Below are positions 26,775 to 35,690 of a stretch of 64,000 bases of DNA, one piece after another. Made by a program: the position numbers and the translations under genes. Origin of the DNA: Alteromonas sp. KUL49 (lineage in GTDB: Bacteria > Pseudomonadota > Gammaproteobacteria > Enterobacterales > Alteromonadaceae); the NCBI RefSeq assembly GCF_006538345.1, contig NZ_BJKL01000003.1:248001-312000 (forward strand), written 5' to 3'. How positions within the stretch are numbered: the first letter of the stretch is position 1; each line of letters starts with the position of its first letter. Below the pieces are notes generated by a model. The model saw only the letters and a list, made by a program, of their open reading frames with translations, was not told the origin of the DNA and made no database searches.

Positions 26775-27488
26775 ATGATGCATTTACTTAGACTAGTAGC
26801 GATGTGTGCAACAACGTTGGCTTTTGGAACAAACGCTGCCGTTATCGATAACGAAGATTCTCTGGCTGGAAGCTTCATAGACACAAATACAAATCTTGTA
26901 TGGATGGATTTTGGTATCAACAATAATTACACCTACTACGAAGTAGTCTCAAAGTTAGCTGACGGTGGGGAATTTGAAGGCTGGAGACTGCCCGATTACG
27001 ATGAGGTATACGACATGTGGTTCGGTGTTATCAATGCAAGTAATTCTGATATTGACCGAGTTCGTGAAGATTTCTATGGTCCAGGTACAGATTTGTATCT
27101 TGACGCTAACTCTGATGGTGCTGATGACTCAGTCTGGGATAACGCTTTTGACGTGATGGGTTACAATAGCTTAGGGACTGGTTTCACCGGATTCGACTAT
27201 ACAAAAGCTTGGGGCCTTTTTGCTGGTGAAGATGCTATGTACTCAATTGTATTTGATGACTTTCTGGATTTAGAAGTAGATGGCGAAACGCGTGAAGACT
27301 CGATTGCCTTTAACAATGGATGGAATCAAGAGTACCTAGCGGACGATATCAACACTAATTTGTCTACCTTATTAGTTCGTGTGACTGAAACTGTCAATGT
27401 ATCAGAACCTAATACAATAGCCTTGTTTACTGTAGTACTTTGCGCATTTGTCACAGTTCGTCGTCGTGAAGAAAGTGCAACTCATTAG
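26775..27488 (+). CDS. Exported protein with DUF1566-like fold and PEP-CTERM-like tail
   Basis: The frame can open at a TTG at 26730, but ATG at 26775 or 26778 gives a normal signal peptide (MMHLLRLVAMCATTLAFGTNAA). The mature part has DTNTNLVWMDFGIN and FEGWRLPDYDEV, the pattern of DUF1566/Lcl-type domains found in secreted proteins. The C-terminus has the three-part layout of an exosortase sorting signal: SEPNTIALF, a hydrophobic helix, then RRRE. The usual Pro-Glu-Pro reads Ser-Glu-Pro. It is predicted to be anchored and then processed by an exosortase encoded elsewhere. Its function and any link to the giant protein upstream are unknown. Confidence 0.78.
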   Translation: MMHLLRLVAMCATTLAFGTNAAVIDNEDSLAGSFIDTNTNLVWMDFGINNNYTYYEVVSKLADGGEFEGWRLPDYDEVYDMWFGVINASNSDIDRVREDFYGPGTDLYLDANSDGADDSVWDNAFDVMGYNSLGTGFTGFDYTKAWGLFAGEDAMYSIVFDDFLDLEVDGETREDSIAFNNGWNQEYLADDINTNLSTLLVRVTETVNVSEPNTIALFTVVLCAFVTVRRREESATH

Positions 27489-27527
27489 CTCAGTAATAGA
27501 AATTTGAAGCCAGCTTTTTCGCGCTGG

Positions 27528-30095
27528 CTATTCAGGCTCATCCATCACGCCATCATCCCACCAATCAACGCTTAAGATATGTTCAATGTCGTAATCCCAA
27601 TCGAAACTTATTTCTATTCCAAGCATTCCACAGTAGGTGTTTAAAAAATCGATAAAAATCTCTGCCAGTGGAGATTCAAACTTTTGTTCTGGATAAAGAT
27701 TGAAAGGTACTAAAACGATGTTTTTACTAAGTGCTATTAGTTGTCTAGCGATTACTTTTTCCGAGGCGTTCCGTGCGTAAACTACATGTTTGTTTATATC
27801 TAATACCACTGCCGTTGCAGAGTCAGGGAATATTCCGCCTAAATTTAAACAGCTATTAACGTATCTTCCCATTTTAAGCTGTTCAAAAGGGTTAAGTTCA
27901 ATTGAAAGAGTAAGATCTTCATTATTATATTTATAGCTTTTAGAGAAATTAGCAGACCAATGTTCTCTCACTTGATCATCAAGAGTGTCGAGCCAACCTA
28001 CACTTTTAGGGTGGGCCCATAAATAGTCAGTCTGTCCTTTGCAGGCCGCCACTAAGAATTTTTTAAATGGCGTTTTATTCAGGTTTGCATTCTTCAACAT
28101 CTTTTGTGCAAATAGCCAATCGTCGATACTTGTATGTTGAGGTGCCAAGTCTTTTTTGAGCTCACATTCAACATAGTCTTTTAGGGACAATAAGATAATT
28201 TCTGGCTTACGCTGAGATAAAACCCTTAAGTGTCTTTCCTTTTGAAACTGAGTCATCTGATGCTTACCAGCAACAAAAGCTTTAACCGATTTGGGTATGA
28301 GTGTCTCTGCACTTTTGGGGGCGACTACTCTGACTACTTTTACGGCATTTTCCAAATACTGAAAATGTAAACTGAACTGATTGTCAGGAAATAGCTTTTC
28401 TTTCCATTGCTTCACCAACTGACGTCTATGTTCGTGAGCAAATACACCTAAGGTCTCACTCACTGTTATTAGTGCTTTTGGATATAGTTCCAAACCGGTT
28501 GCAACTAATCTCGGCTCCATATCAACAAGCGTGTTAAGCCCCCAACCAATAAGCTTTCCCTTGTTATGGTTTGAACACGCTTTTTCAAAAACTTTGAGCG
28601 CTTTCTCGCTTATGTCGGGAAGACTGTCGAGTCTTCCTAGCGCATAGAGTGGCATTTCAATATGTGCGTCTGGACTGAATGGAGGTTTTGAATATTTGCT
28701 AATCCATCCAATTATTGGGGGGAGCTTGCTTTTTAGTTCGTTGGGTTCTTTTATATCGTCGATAACAAAGCACAGGTCGTTATAGAACTGCTCGACATAT
28801 TTATCATCTAAGAGCATAGCTTGGTGAAGAATACTTTCGAGATAATCGGTAAGGCAATGCCACATGATTTTTGTGTTTCTATGACTAATATCAGCCGCAA
28901 CAAAGCTTGATATAAAATAACAATAGTTGACGATATGGTTAGATGAAGCAGCAGCGAATAGCTTACTGTTACAAAAATCGGTCAAATAAAACGAGAACTC
29001 TGTTAATGAATGAGAACGATACCAAAGATCTCTCGTCACACTGTGACTTTTATCGCTAGAGACTTTTTTTAGCATTGGTTGAAACCAATCGTTACTAAAC
29101 TCTCCCAACATACTAGGAGGAGCAAACCTAAACGGCTCTGGCTCATCTGCCTTTAACTTTAGACCTGCAATTAAGTAACTCTCGTTTATGCCTTCAGATA
29201 AAGCAATGACTAGATTGGCCAAAGACGCGCTTTGAATTTCACTGGGGAGCGCCGCTACTAAATTTAACGCTTCAATGCTAAAAGGCGCCGTAGAGTCGCC
29301 TAATGCAATAAATACCTTAAACAACTCATTGAGTGTTTCTTCACTAAAAAAATTAACAGCAATTAACCATCGCCAATTGGAAATAGAAGTTGAGAATAAC
29401 TCAATTAATGTTTTCTTGAGCGGTTCGGACAATAACTTGTAGTTCTCTTGAATTTGAAAAATGTCTCTAGATTTAAGAGGCTTAAGAAAAGGGAAAATAT
29501 CTAAATAAAAATCTTGTTGAAGCCCCTTAGTATCGTGGATGTCAGAGTGATAGATAGCAAGGTAGGGTTCAAGGGGAGGGCGCTGCAATGATAATAATCT
29601 TGTCGCTGAACCTAACAAATTAGCTTCTATGTTAACTTTGGGCAATAGCTTCCAGCATTCACATAGAATTTCAAAAGTTTGTTTCTTGCTGTTCAGTGCT
29701 GGACGCAGATCGCCTAGAAAATTTTGTCGTTGTTTGGGTGGTTGATATTTGGTTCCCTTGTATCCTCTGGGATGAGCGGCGGTTCTTTTGTGCGGCAGAA
29801 CCGGTTTAGCCAGGTCTAGTGCTGGAGCATTATCGTTAAGATGATTTTCTGGCACTGTGTTTTCAATCACAACCAGTAACGCAATTAATACCTCCGGCGT
29901 CAGTTTTTTTGTCGACCCGATCAACCTCCAACTACTGATTAAAGGTTGAAAAGGCAAAGCATCTTTCGCACTGAGGGATTCTATATTTATACGACGCCCG
30001 TTTTCTTGTAACAGCAGTAACTCGCTATCTGTCCTAATGATGTTTGTGCTCTTAATTGACACTACTTTACCTTCCATAAAAACAGCAATAGCCAT
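27528..30095 (-). CDS. Large protein of unknown function, helical-repeat type
   Basis: I do not recognise the family. The protein has about 855 residues if started at the ATG at 30095; a TTG at 30116 would add seven. It has no signal peptide or membrane helix, so it should be cytoplasmic. A basic Pro-rich segment (HKRTAAHPRGYKGTKYQPPKQRQ) is near residue 110. A long Leu-rich helical region follows, suggesting HEAT-like solenoid repeats (about 150-700). A more conserved-looking C-terminal part (about 740-855) has EQLKMGRYVNSCLNLGG and AVVLDINKHVVYARN, somewhat like PcfJ-type domains, and it ends acidic (DWWDDGVMDEPE). It is monocistronic and flanked by unrelated genes, with no visible regulatory site. 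Confidence 0.7.
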   Translation of the reverse strand: MAIAVFMEGKVVSIKSTNIIRTDSELLLLQENGRRINIESLSAKDALPFQPLISSWRLIGSTKKLTPEVLIALLVVIENTVPENHLNDNAPALDLAKPVLPHKRTAAHPRGYKGTKYQPPKQRQNFLGDLRPALNSKKQTFEILCECWKLLPKVNIEANLLGSATRLLSLQRPPLEPYLAIYHSDIHDTKGLQQDFYLDIFPFLKPLKSRDIFQIQENYKLLSEPLKKTLIELFSTSISNWRWLIAVNFFSEETLNELFKVFIALGDSTAPFSIEALNLVAALPSEIQSASLANLVIALSEGINESYLIAGLKLKADEPEPFRFAPPSMLGEFSNDWFQPMLKKVSSDKSHSVTRDLWYRSHSLTEFSFYLTDFCNSKLFAAASSNHIVNYCYFISSFVAADISHRNTKIMWHCLTDYLESILHQAMLLDDKYVEQFYNDLCFVIDDIKEPNELKSKLPPIIGWISKYSKPPFSPDAHIEMPLYALGRLDSLPDISEKALKVFEKACSNHNKGKLIGWGLNTLVDMEPRLVATGLELYPKALITVSETLGVFAHEHRRQLVKQWKEKLFPDNQFSLHFQYLENAVKVVRVVAPKSAETLIPKSVKAFVAGKHQMTQFQKERHLRVLSQRKPEIILLSLKDYVECELKKDLAPQHTSIDDWLFAQKMLKNANLNKTPFKKFLVAACKGQTDYLWAHPKSVGWLDTLDDQVREHWSANFSKSYKYNNEDLTLSIELNPFEQLKMGRYVNSCLNLGGIFPDSATAVVLDINKHVVYARNASEKVIARQLIALSKNIVLVPFNLYPEQKFESPLAEIFIDFLNTYCGMLGIEISFDWDYDIEHILSVDWWDDGVMDEPE

Positions 30096-30245
30096 TTTGA
30101 TTGGCTTAAGGGGCAATCAAATCATAATAGGTACGTGCGTAATAATTCAATGAAAAACAAAGGATTTTATGTAAAGCTTTATGTGTAAAAGACAAATCAA
30201 TGTCTTGGATGAGGCGAGGGATGACATGTGTTTAAAGGAGTTAAC

Positions 30246-30839
30246 ATGTTCTTCATTAGAAAAAAGCTAAGCGTTTTCGGTATTTTTCTAGTAACACAGT
30301 CAGTGTTCGGTCAGCAAACGTACAATTACCAACATCTTCAAAACAATGACCTAATACAAAGCAATGTTGAACGGGTTGAAGAAGGTATGTTTGTAGGATG
30401 TATTGACTTTAGTATCACTTATTCAGACGCTCAAAATAATCAAACTGAAAAAGTCGCTGATGCCAAGTTTGTTATCAAAGAAACACTAAAGGGTTATGGT
30501 GACGATAGAACAATCTGCTTTAACTCAAATGGAGATTGGCTCCACGTTTATAATAACGGTGAATTGGTTGATTCAGTTTCCCAATCGATAAACATTCCAA
30601 TTAGAGTTTTGCTTCAGTACATTTTGCCCAACAACTTTATTCATAGCTTTAACACAATTTGGTCAAAAAGGTATTAAATAAGAATTTATGTTTTAGGTGA
30701 TCAAGATAGAAAGGATATACCAATTAGAATGCTCATCTATGGAGAGGACGAGATCAAGAATTGGATTCACTACGCAATTGCTAAACAGCAAGGTGATGAA
30801 CCACCGTCAATTGAGATTCCTAAGCCGGAATCAGACTAA
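30246..30839 (+). pseudogene. Small exported protein gene interrupted by an in-frame TAA
   Basis: An excellent ribosome-binding site (AAAGGAG) lies 5 bases before the ATG at 30246. The product begins with a signal peptide (FGIFLVTQSVFGQQ). The frame stops at 30675-30677, but the same frame continues open for 53 codons (IRIYVLGDQDRKDIPIRM onward) and ends at 30839, directly before the ATG of the next gene. This continuity argues that the TAA is a nonsense mutation in a gene of about 197 codons. A truncated 143-residue product is still possible. No family is recognised. The context is a two-gene operon with the damaged gene downstream. Confidence 0.6.
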
Positions 30840-32478
30840 ATGATAAAAATAATTATAGGGATCGCTATGGGTTTTCTGTCTTTTTTAACAAACGCTCAGA
30901 ATAACAATGACAATCTGCCTTGGAATGGCCGAGCAAGTATTTTAGAGCATATCTCAACAAGCCTTGATACCAATGGAAAGATAACTGAAATTGGTGAAAC
31001 GCTTCCTGATGAAACTACTTTTTACAAAGATAACGACTTACGTTGGGTTGCAGGAGGGGGATGGATGGAGCTTTCGGTCATCATGGAGATGCAGGTAGTG
31101 TGAAAAAAGAAGCCAACAAAGTTGCCAACTTAGTCAAATCAATATCGAAGAAGGGAAGCCTTAGAAATCAGGTCGAGCTTTACAAGCTTTTGTTAAAGGA
31201 CAGTCTTCTTGATTTTATAGATCCCGCATTGGAAAAAATAACTACCTCAAATGTCTCGATTGACCCACATCTTCATGAATTTGCGAGATTTCTTGCATTT
31301 GAAAGCCCAGATAGAGGTCCGGTGAAATTTGGAATAGCTTTGCTTGGTTTAATTCAAGATCAACAAGATTTAGAAAAATAAAAATCCTAGGAAGACATGA
31401 AGAATTTACTCTTTATTCAGTTGTCGCTGCTTTAAACATATCTGAACAACCTGAAAAACAGCTTTTCGAATTAGCAAGATATGTTGATGGGTGGGGTAAA
31501 ATTCATATCGTAGAAAGGTTAAGTAATACCGAAGATAAAGAAATAAAGGAATGGTTATTACTTGAAGGTTATCAAAACAATATCATGTACGAATATTTAG
31601 CCTATACAGCGGCTGTTTCTGGGGGGTTCAAAGAGGCATTGCAAGCTGACAAAGTCAGTGGAGCTATGCTTGATTCCGCTGGAGACATAATCGAAGCATT
31701 ATTGAATGGCGGCCCAGCAGAAGATCTAAGTGACTACAAAGATGCAGCAATAGTTATTGATTTATATATTTCACATTTGGTTAAAGCTGGGCAGTTAAAA
31801 ATAGTACACTTCAACATTCTAAAAGCTATCGAAGACTATCTAGAAGACGATGAACTGGAATGGGAAAAACTAGCTGAAAACGGCTGGACGCCCGAAAAAC
31901 GTCACATTGTTTTAGAAAGAGCCAAAGGGATAACTGACGATAGCTCGTGGAAAACAACAGTTACAAAGGGACTTAGTACAAACGACAACCAACAGTTTTG
32001 GGAGATTAAGCGTGCTGCCAGATATTTAGATATAGATCTTTGGCCAACCATATCAAAAAGAATAAATGCAAATCCAGAAGACACTATGCTGTGGTTCGAT
32101 GTAATGCAGTTGGTCACTGACAAAGATATAAGTAGTATCATAGAGCTTGCTGAAAAAACCATTCCTTTGCTTACAATCTCAACAGGTCCAGCAAATGAGA
32201 TGGGATTAGGTGAAAAATATAAGTATCACCAAATTTTAGACACTATTTTACAGGACCTTGGTAAATTTCCCGGCCATGGAACCCGCTTAATCGAAACAGG
32301 GCTCCAAAGCCCAGTCATCAGAAACAGAGTAATGGCAATAAGGGCGATTGAAGATTGGGGAATCCAACATACTTCTGATGAAATACTTCGAGTTTTAGAA
32401 ACAACAAGTAGACTTGAGCCGGACCAAGAGATTAAAGAAGATATGAGAAGAATGTTAGCGAACGTTCAAAGCCAATAA
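30840..32478 (+). pseudogene. Exported helical-repeat protein gene broken by two frameshifts
   Basis: Three frames join into one protein of about 546 residues. The first part (30840 to about 31060) has a signal peptide (MGFLSFLTNAQ). The second (about 31061-31378) continues as MDGAFGHHGDAGSVKKEAN onward. The third (about 31378-32478) opens KILGRHEEFTLYSVV and is all-helical, in the style of HEAT-repeat or limonene-hydroxylase-annotated proteins. The first break is at five G (31056-31060), where six restore the frame. The second is at five A (31374-31378), where again six restore it. The ATG directly follows the stop of the upstream gene. I do not recognise a function. Confidence 0.65.
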
Positions 32479-32878
32479 GTTACAACGAATCGAGATGCGT
32501 TTTTACATTAATTTGGTTTTAAATCTGATAAAGCAGGGAAGCTTAGCTATAGAGCATATGGACCAAGCTTTCTAATTCCAGAGTTACTATGTTTAATTCC
32601 AGCACTGGAATACATTTGCCAGTGCGCTAATAGGTTGAATGATTAAATATCTTATTTAACATAATATGCATTATGAGAAATTAAGTATTAAAAGAGATGA
32701 GGGCGGTTCGATGTCAGCTTCTGTAATTTTTCCAAACTGCTATTTTCCCTTTGTGATACATATTACTTCACATCCCCAAAAACGGTATTTCCAAATCGTG
32801 CGCTACGTGCATGAAATTGCTTTCGCAAGGTCTAACTACTGTTTCATTCACGTAGCGTCATCAAATTTGAACGGGTTT
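32479..32878. other. 400-bp region without a gene
   Basis: No supported gene is present. A 73-codon frame here has no ribosome-binding site and overlaps a large inverted repeat. Visible structures are TAATTCCAG twice (near 32572 and 32594), a small perfect hairpin (ATTCCAG/CTGGAAT) and the 16-bp inverted repeat at 32801-32857. Confidence 0.6.
32801..32857. repeat. 16-bp inverted repeat next to the phospholipase-D remnant
   Basis: CGCTACGTGCATGAAA (32801-32816) faces TTTCATTCACGTAGCG (32842-32857), matching at 15 of 16 positions, with a 25-base spacer. It lies 22 bp from the stop codon of the minus-strand phospholipase-D remnant. No T tract follows, so it is not a standard terminator. Confidence 0.55.
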
Positions 32879-33785
32879 TTAAAGTAATTTCTCTACAGGC
32901 AAAATTCTAGACAACCATGCGCCTAATCGTTGCGATAAAGAAGCTTCAGGTTCTGAACTAAAGCTTTTGCCTGATGCCAAGTCTGTCCATTGAAGCTTTC
33001 CATTCTGTAGCTCGAGTTTATAAGCATTCTGCGCTAAATAAATTGGTAACTGCTCAAGTGTTTTCCCTACGTATTCATTTTGCTCGAATAGAATGCCCAT
33101 CTCAGTATTTAAATTTCCAGACCTAGGATCCATATTTATTGAGCCAGTTAAAAAAACGATTGTCATCTACTATGATGATCTTTGCATGCAAGCTCGACTT
33201 GCTTGAACCTGTGAGGCTCCAGTTATCGTTTGATTCGTCATTATTGGTTGCCTTAGTTTCCCATAGCTCAACATCACCATGTAATAACGCTTCACGATAT
33301 TTCGCGTACCAGCCGTGCACTGCAAAAACATCGTTCGATGCCAAACTATTGGTAACAACCGTTACCTCGATGCCTCGCTCAATGGCACTTATCAGTGCTT
33401 CAGTGCCATGTTGCGTTGGAACAAAATATGGCGAAATAATAATGACTGATTCGTTTGCACTGGAAAGAATATCTCTCACATCTGTCACTAATTGGCTTTC
33501 GTTATGAATGACCTTGTTTGGCTCATCGTAATACAATGAGGCGTTTCCCCAGAAAAGACTGAGTTCGTCGTTAACTAGATCGTTGTACAATGTTGATGCT
33601 TTGAAGTTGTAACGTTCTGAAGTAAATGCATTTACAAGCTGCTGTTGATTGAAAACTTTTTGCGACAAAGAATCAGAATAACGAATGGATTCCTTCGCAA
33701 TCCATTCAATTGGCGTCGCTAGATCACTGTTCCAATAGACATCAAAAGCAGTACCTGCTTTATCTACAACATCACCAAACACCAT
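32879..33785 (-). pseudogene. Phospholipase-D/cardiolipin synthase-like gene remnant (truncated and frameshifted)
   Basis: The remnant corresponds to roughly the C-terminal 300 residues of a ClsC/YmdC-like phospholipase-D protein. It starts in FDVYWNSDLATPIEW, which in intact proteins lies after the first HKD motif, so the first catalytic half is missing. The second HKD motif is present (LHAKIIIVDDNRF, then GSINMDPRSGNLN) but is split between two frames by a run of seven A (33150-33156, plus strand), where six restore the frame. Upstream of 33785 the frame closes at once with TAA. The missing half and the recombinase gene 167 bp away suggest truncation by insertion of the island. Confidence 0.8.
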
Positions 33786-33824
33786 AAGAGGCTTTTCTTA
33801 AACAAAACCCTCAAATAACGCATA

Positions 33825-33843
33825 GCAAATGAGAATTATTTAC
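33825..33843. promoter_or_regulatory. Fur-box-like sequence
   Basis: GCAAATGAGAATTATTTAC matches the 19-bp Fur consensus at 13 positions. It stands in the gap between the truncated phospholipase-D remnant and the recombinase gene, with no intact gene in the expected position. It may be a leftover regulatory site or chance. Confidence 0.25.
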
Positions 33844-33952
33844 GCCATTTATCATGTAAATGTTGCCACACCGCAAAGGATACGATTTACGATATAATCA
33901 TCATCAGTGCATGATTCCTAAAGATATGCCAACAATGATAAAAGTAAGTCGA

Positions 33953-35191
33953 CTAATCCACTTTTCGGTCTTTACCAGTTGAAGCTCGTCGTTTCCGCTC
34001 AACTTGCACGTAAACAGTGTCTGTTGTTGCACTACTTGAATGCCCTAAGTCTTCCGAAAGGTCCTTCAATGGACGATTTCTTTCAATTTCCATACTTGCT
34101 CCAGTGTGTCTGAGATAGTGTGTCGTGGCTTCATTTAGTTTTTGCGCGGCATTAAGGCCATGCTTAGCTTTCATCTTGGTAAAGGCGGCATCAAACACCT
34201 GCTGAATGAGTCTAGAAATCTGCCTACTGGTTAAGCCACCTCGACCACGTATTTTTTCAACCAAGATAGTTTGTTCACCTTTAGACGGTAAAGGTGAAAG
34301 ACCTCGCCATTCTCGGTAACGTTTAAGGAAAGGCAAATAACCTGATGGCACAGTAATATCGCGGATCTTTTTTCCTTTGCCATAAGCCTTAAACCACCAG
34401 TTATTATCCTCATCTGTCCAAAAGTGACTCATCATGGGAGTCCAATCCTGACGTTCTGACAGCTCAGAAAGCCTCAGAAATAACGTTTTCATTGTCGCCA
34501 CAATAAATAAGTTGCGCTCCAGTAGCGGGTCCTCCTCAGCCATTTCAACTGCAGTATCTAATAGGTATTGCCATTGTTGTTCGGTTAAACGACTGATTGT
34601 TTTTACCTGGCTGTCTTTTATTAAGTGTTTACAGTCTCGTTTTGCTAACGGTATGGGATTACCAAAACAGATTTCTTCATCAATCAAATGCCGGTAGAAA
34701 GAGTTTAATGCCACGAAAGTCGACTCGAGCGTTTGTAGAGATGGCTTGTATTTTTTGGGATCTGGCACACGTTCTTTGTCGTACTTCGGGGGTGTTTGTC
34801 TAAATGGCGTCCACTTAGGGTTTGAAGCAAAGTAACCATTCTCTAGCGAAAACCGGTCATGCAATTGGGTGCCGATCCAATTAACCGGTGGCGCCACGCA
34901 AAAGTCGATATAGCGTAAAATGTCAGCTTTTCGTAAATCATCAACCGGTTGTTTGTCGACTAGAAACACCCACAGTAGAAACTTTTCGATATCGTTTCTG
35001 AAACGTGTATAGGTATGCTGAGATTTGTTTCGGCCAATGTATAACAAGTAGTCTTTGGCCCAACCCCAGTGTTGCAATACCCATTCTGGTGACTGTTCAA
35101 GAAACTTTGTTAATTGTGGATAGTCTGCCGACTCATGCTCGGTCAGTTCGATATAGGTAGGAAATAAAGGCGTTGGTTTTTTGGTGGCCAC
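33953..35191 (-). CDS. Tyrosine recombinase/integrase at the left island boundary
   Basis: This 412-residue protein has an N-terminal SAM-like core-binding domain (about 40-190) and a C-terminal catalytic domain (about 205-400). The catalytic series is visible: Arg in FLRLSEL, Lys in YGKGKK, HYLRH, GHSS and the nucleophile Tyr in DTVYVQ. It should integrate or excise a mobile element by site-specific recombination. Its 3' end faces the truncated phospholipase-D remnant, and beyond its start the metal-resistance genes begin, as expected for an integrase at the end of a genomic island. No tRNA gene or obvious direct repeat was found beside it. Confidence 0.9.
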   Translation of the reverse strand: MATKKPTPLFPTYIELTEHESADYPQLTKFLEQSPEWVLQHWGWAKDYLLYIGRNKSQHTYTRFRNDIEKFLLWVFLVDKQPVDDLRKADILRYIDFCVAPPVNWIGTQLHDRFSLENGYFASNPKWTPFRQTPPKYDKERVPDPKKYKPSLQTLESTFVALNSFYRHLIDEEICFGNPIPLAKRDCKHLIKDSQVKTISRLTEQQWQYLLDTAVEMAEEDPLLERNLFIVATMKTLFLRLSELSERQDWTPMMSHFWTDEDNNWWFKAYGKGKKIRDITVPSGYLPFLKRYREWRGLSPLPSKGEQTILVEKIRGRGGLTSRQISRLIQQVFDAAFTKMKAKHGLNAAQKLNEATTHYLRHTGASMEIERNRPLKDLSEDLGHSSSATTDTVYVQVERKRRASTGKDRKVD

Positions 35192-35306
35192 AGCTGATTA
35201 CATGATTCTTTAGTGTGCACCACTATAATACGCTTAGCCCACTATGTCTAATACTGAACCGTATTAGACATAAGGTTGTTGGTTACTGATTCCTAGCTAT
35301 CCAGTT

Positions 35307-35579
35307 TTAAGCATTGGCTACCGTGTATACTCCAATAGCGATAAACCCTGCTCCTGCAGCGTAGTGTAGATATTTCTCGTTTATGTAATCACTTATCAGC
35401 GCTCCAGCCAAAACACCAAGTGCACTTGCCACAACTAGTGCTGCAGATGCTGCAAAAAACACCGTATATTTGCTAACGTCTTTGTCCGTAGCGAACAACA
35501 TGGTTGCCAACTGCGTTTTATCTCCAAGCTCAGCGATAAACACTGATACAAATATAGTTAAAAAGACTTTCCATTCCAT
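35307..35579 (-). CDS. Single-domain UPF0016/Gdt1-family cation transporter
   Basis: This 90-residue protein has three membrane helices and one copy of the family signature E-x-G-D-(K/R)-(S/T), here AELGDKTQLATM near residue 17. Full-length members carry two such halves, while short bacterial members are thought to work as oligomers. The family exports Mn(II) or exchanges Ca(II)/H+. It lies downstream of czcA on the same strand, beyond a terminator, so it may have its own promoter. A supporting role in metal homeostasis is inferred from the family and from its place in the island. Confidence 0.85.
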   Translation of the reverse strand: MEWKVFLTIFVSVFIAELGDKTQLATMLFATDKDVSKYTVFFAASAALVVASALGVLAGALISDYINEKYLHYAAGAGFIAIGVYTVANA

Positions 35580-35624
35580 ACATCACTCACTCAGTTAAAT
35601 TATCCTACCGCTTTGCATAGCTTA

Positions 35625-35650
35625 CAAAAAAGAGGGATTATCTCCCTCTC
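35625..35650 (-). terminator. Rho-independent terminator after czcA
   Basis: Read on the minus strand, AGAGGGA and TCCCTCT form a perfect 7-bp stem with a 5-base loop and run into six T. It lies about 40 bp past the czcA stop and closes the czc operon. Confidence 0.8.
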
Positions 35651-35690
35651 CTCATAAAGCAGTAAACCTATCTGTTTTTTACACCTTGGA

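Noticed and set aside
27508-27529. AGCCAGC/GCTGGCT hairpin between the PEP-CTERM-like gene and the 862-residue gene as a terminator
   Set aside because: The stem is short and no T tract follows on either strand, so the evidence is too weak to call it.
32801-32857. Inverted repeat as an integron attC site
   Set aside because: The conserved GTTRRRY/RYYYAAC boxes are not present and no gene cassette arrangement or integron integrase is seen.
32666-32887. 73-codon open frame on the plus strand
   Set aside because: It has no ribosome-binding site, its composition is not protein-like, it overlaps the large inverted repeat and it runs into the convergent remnant.
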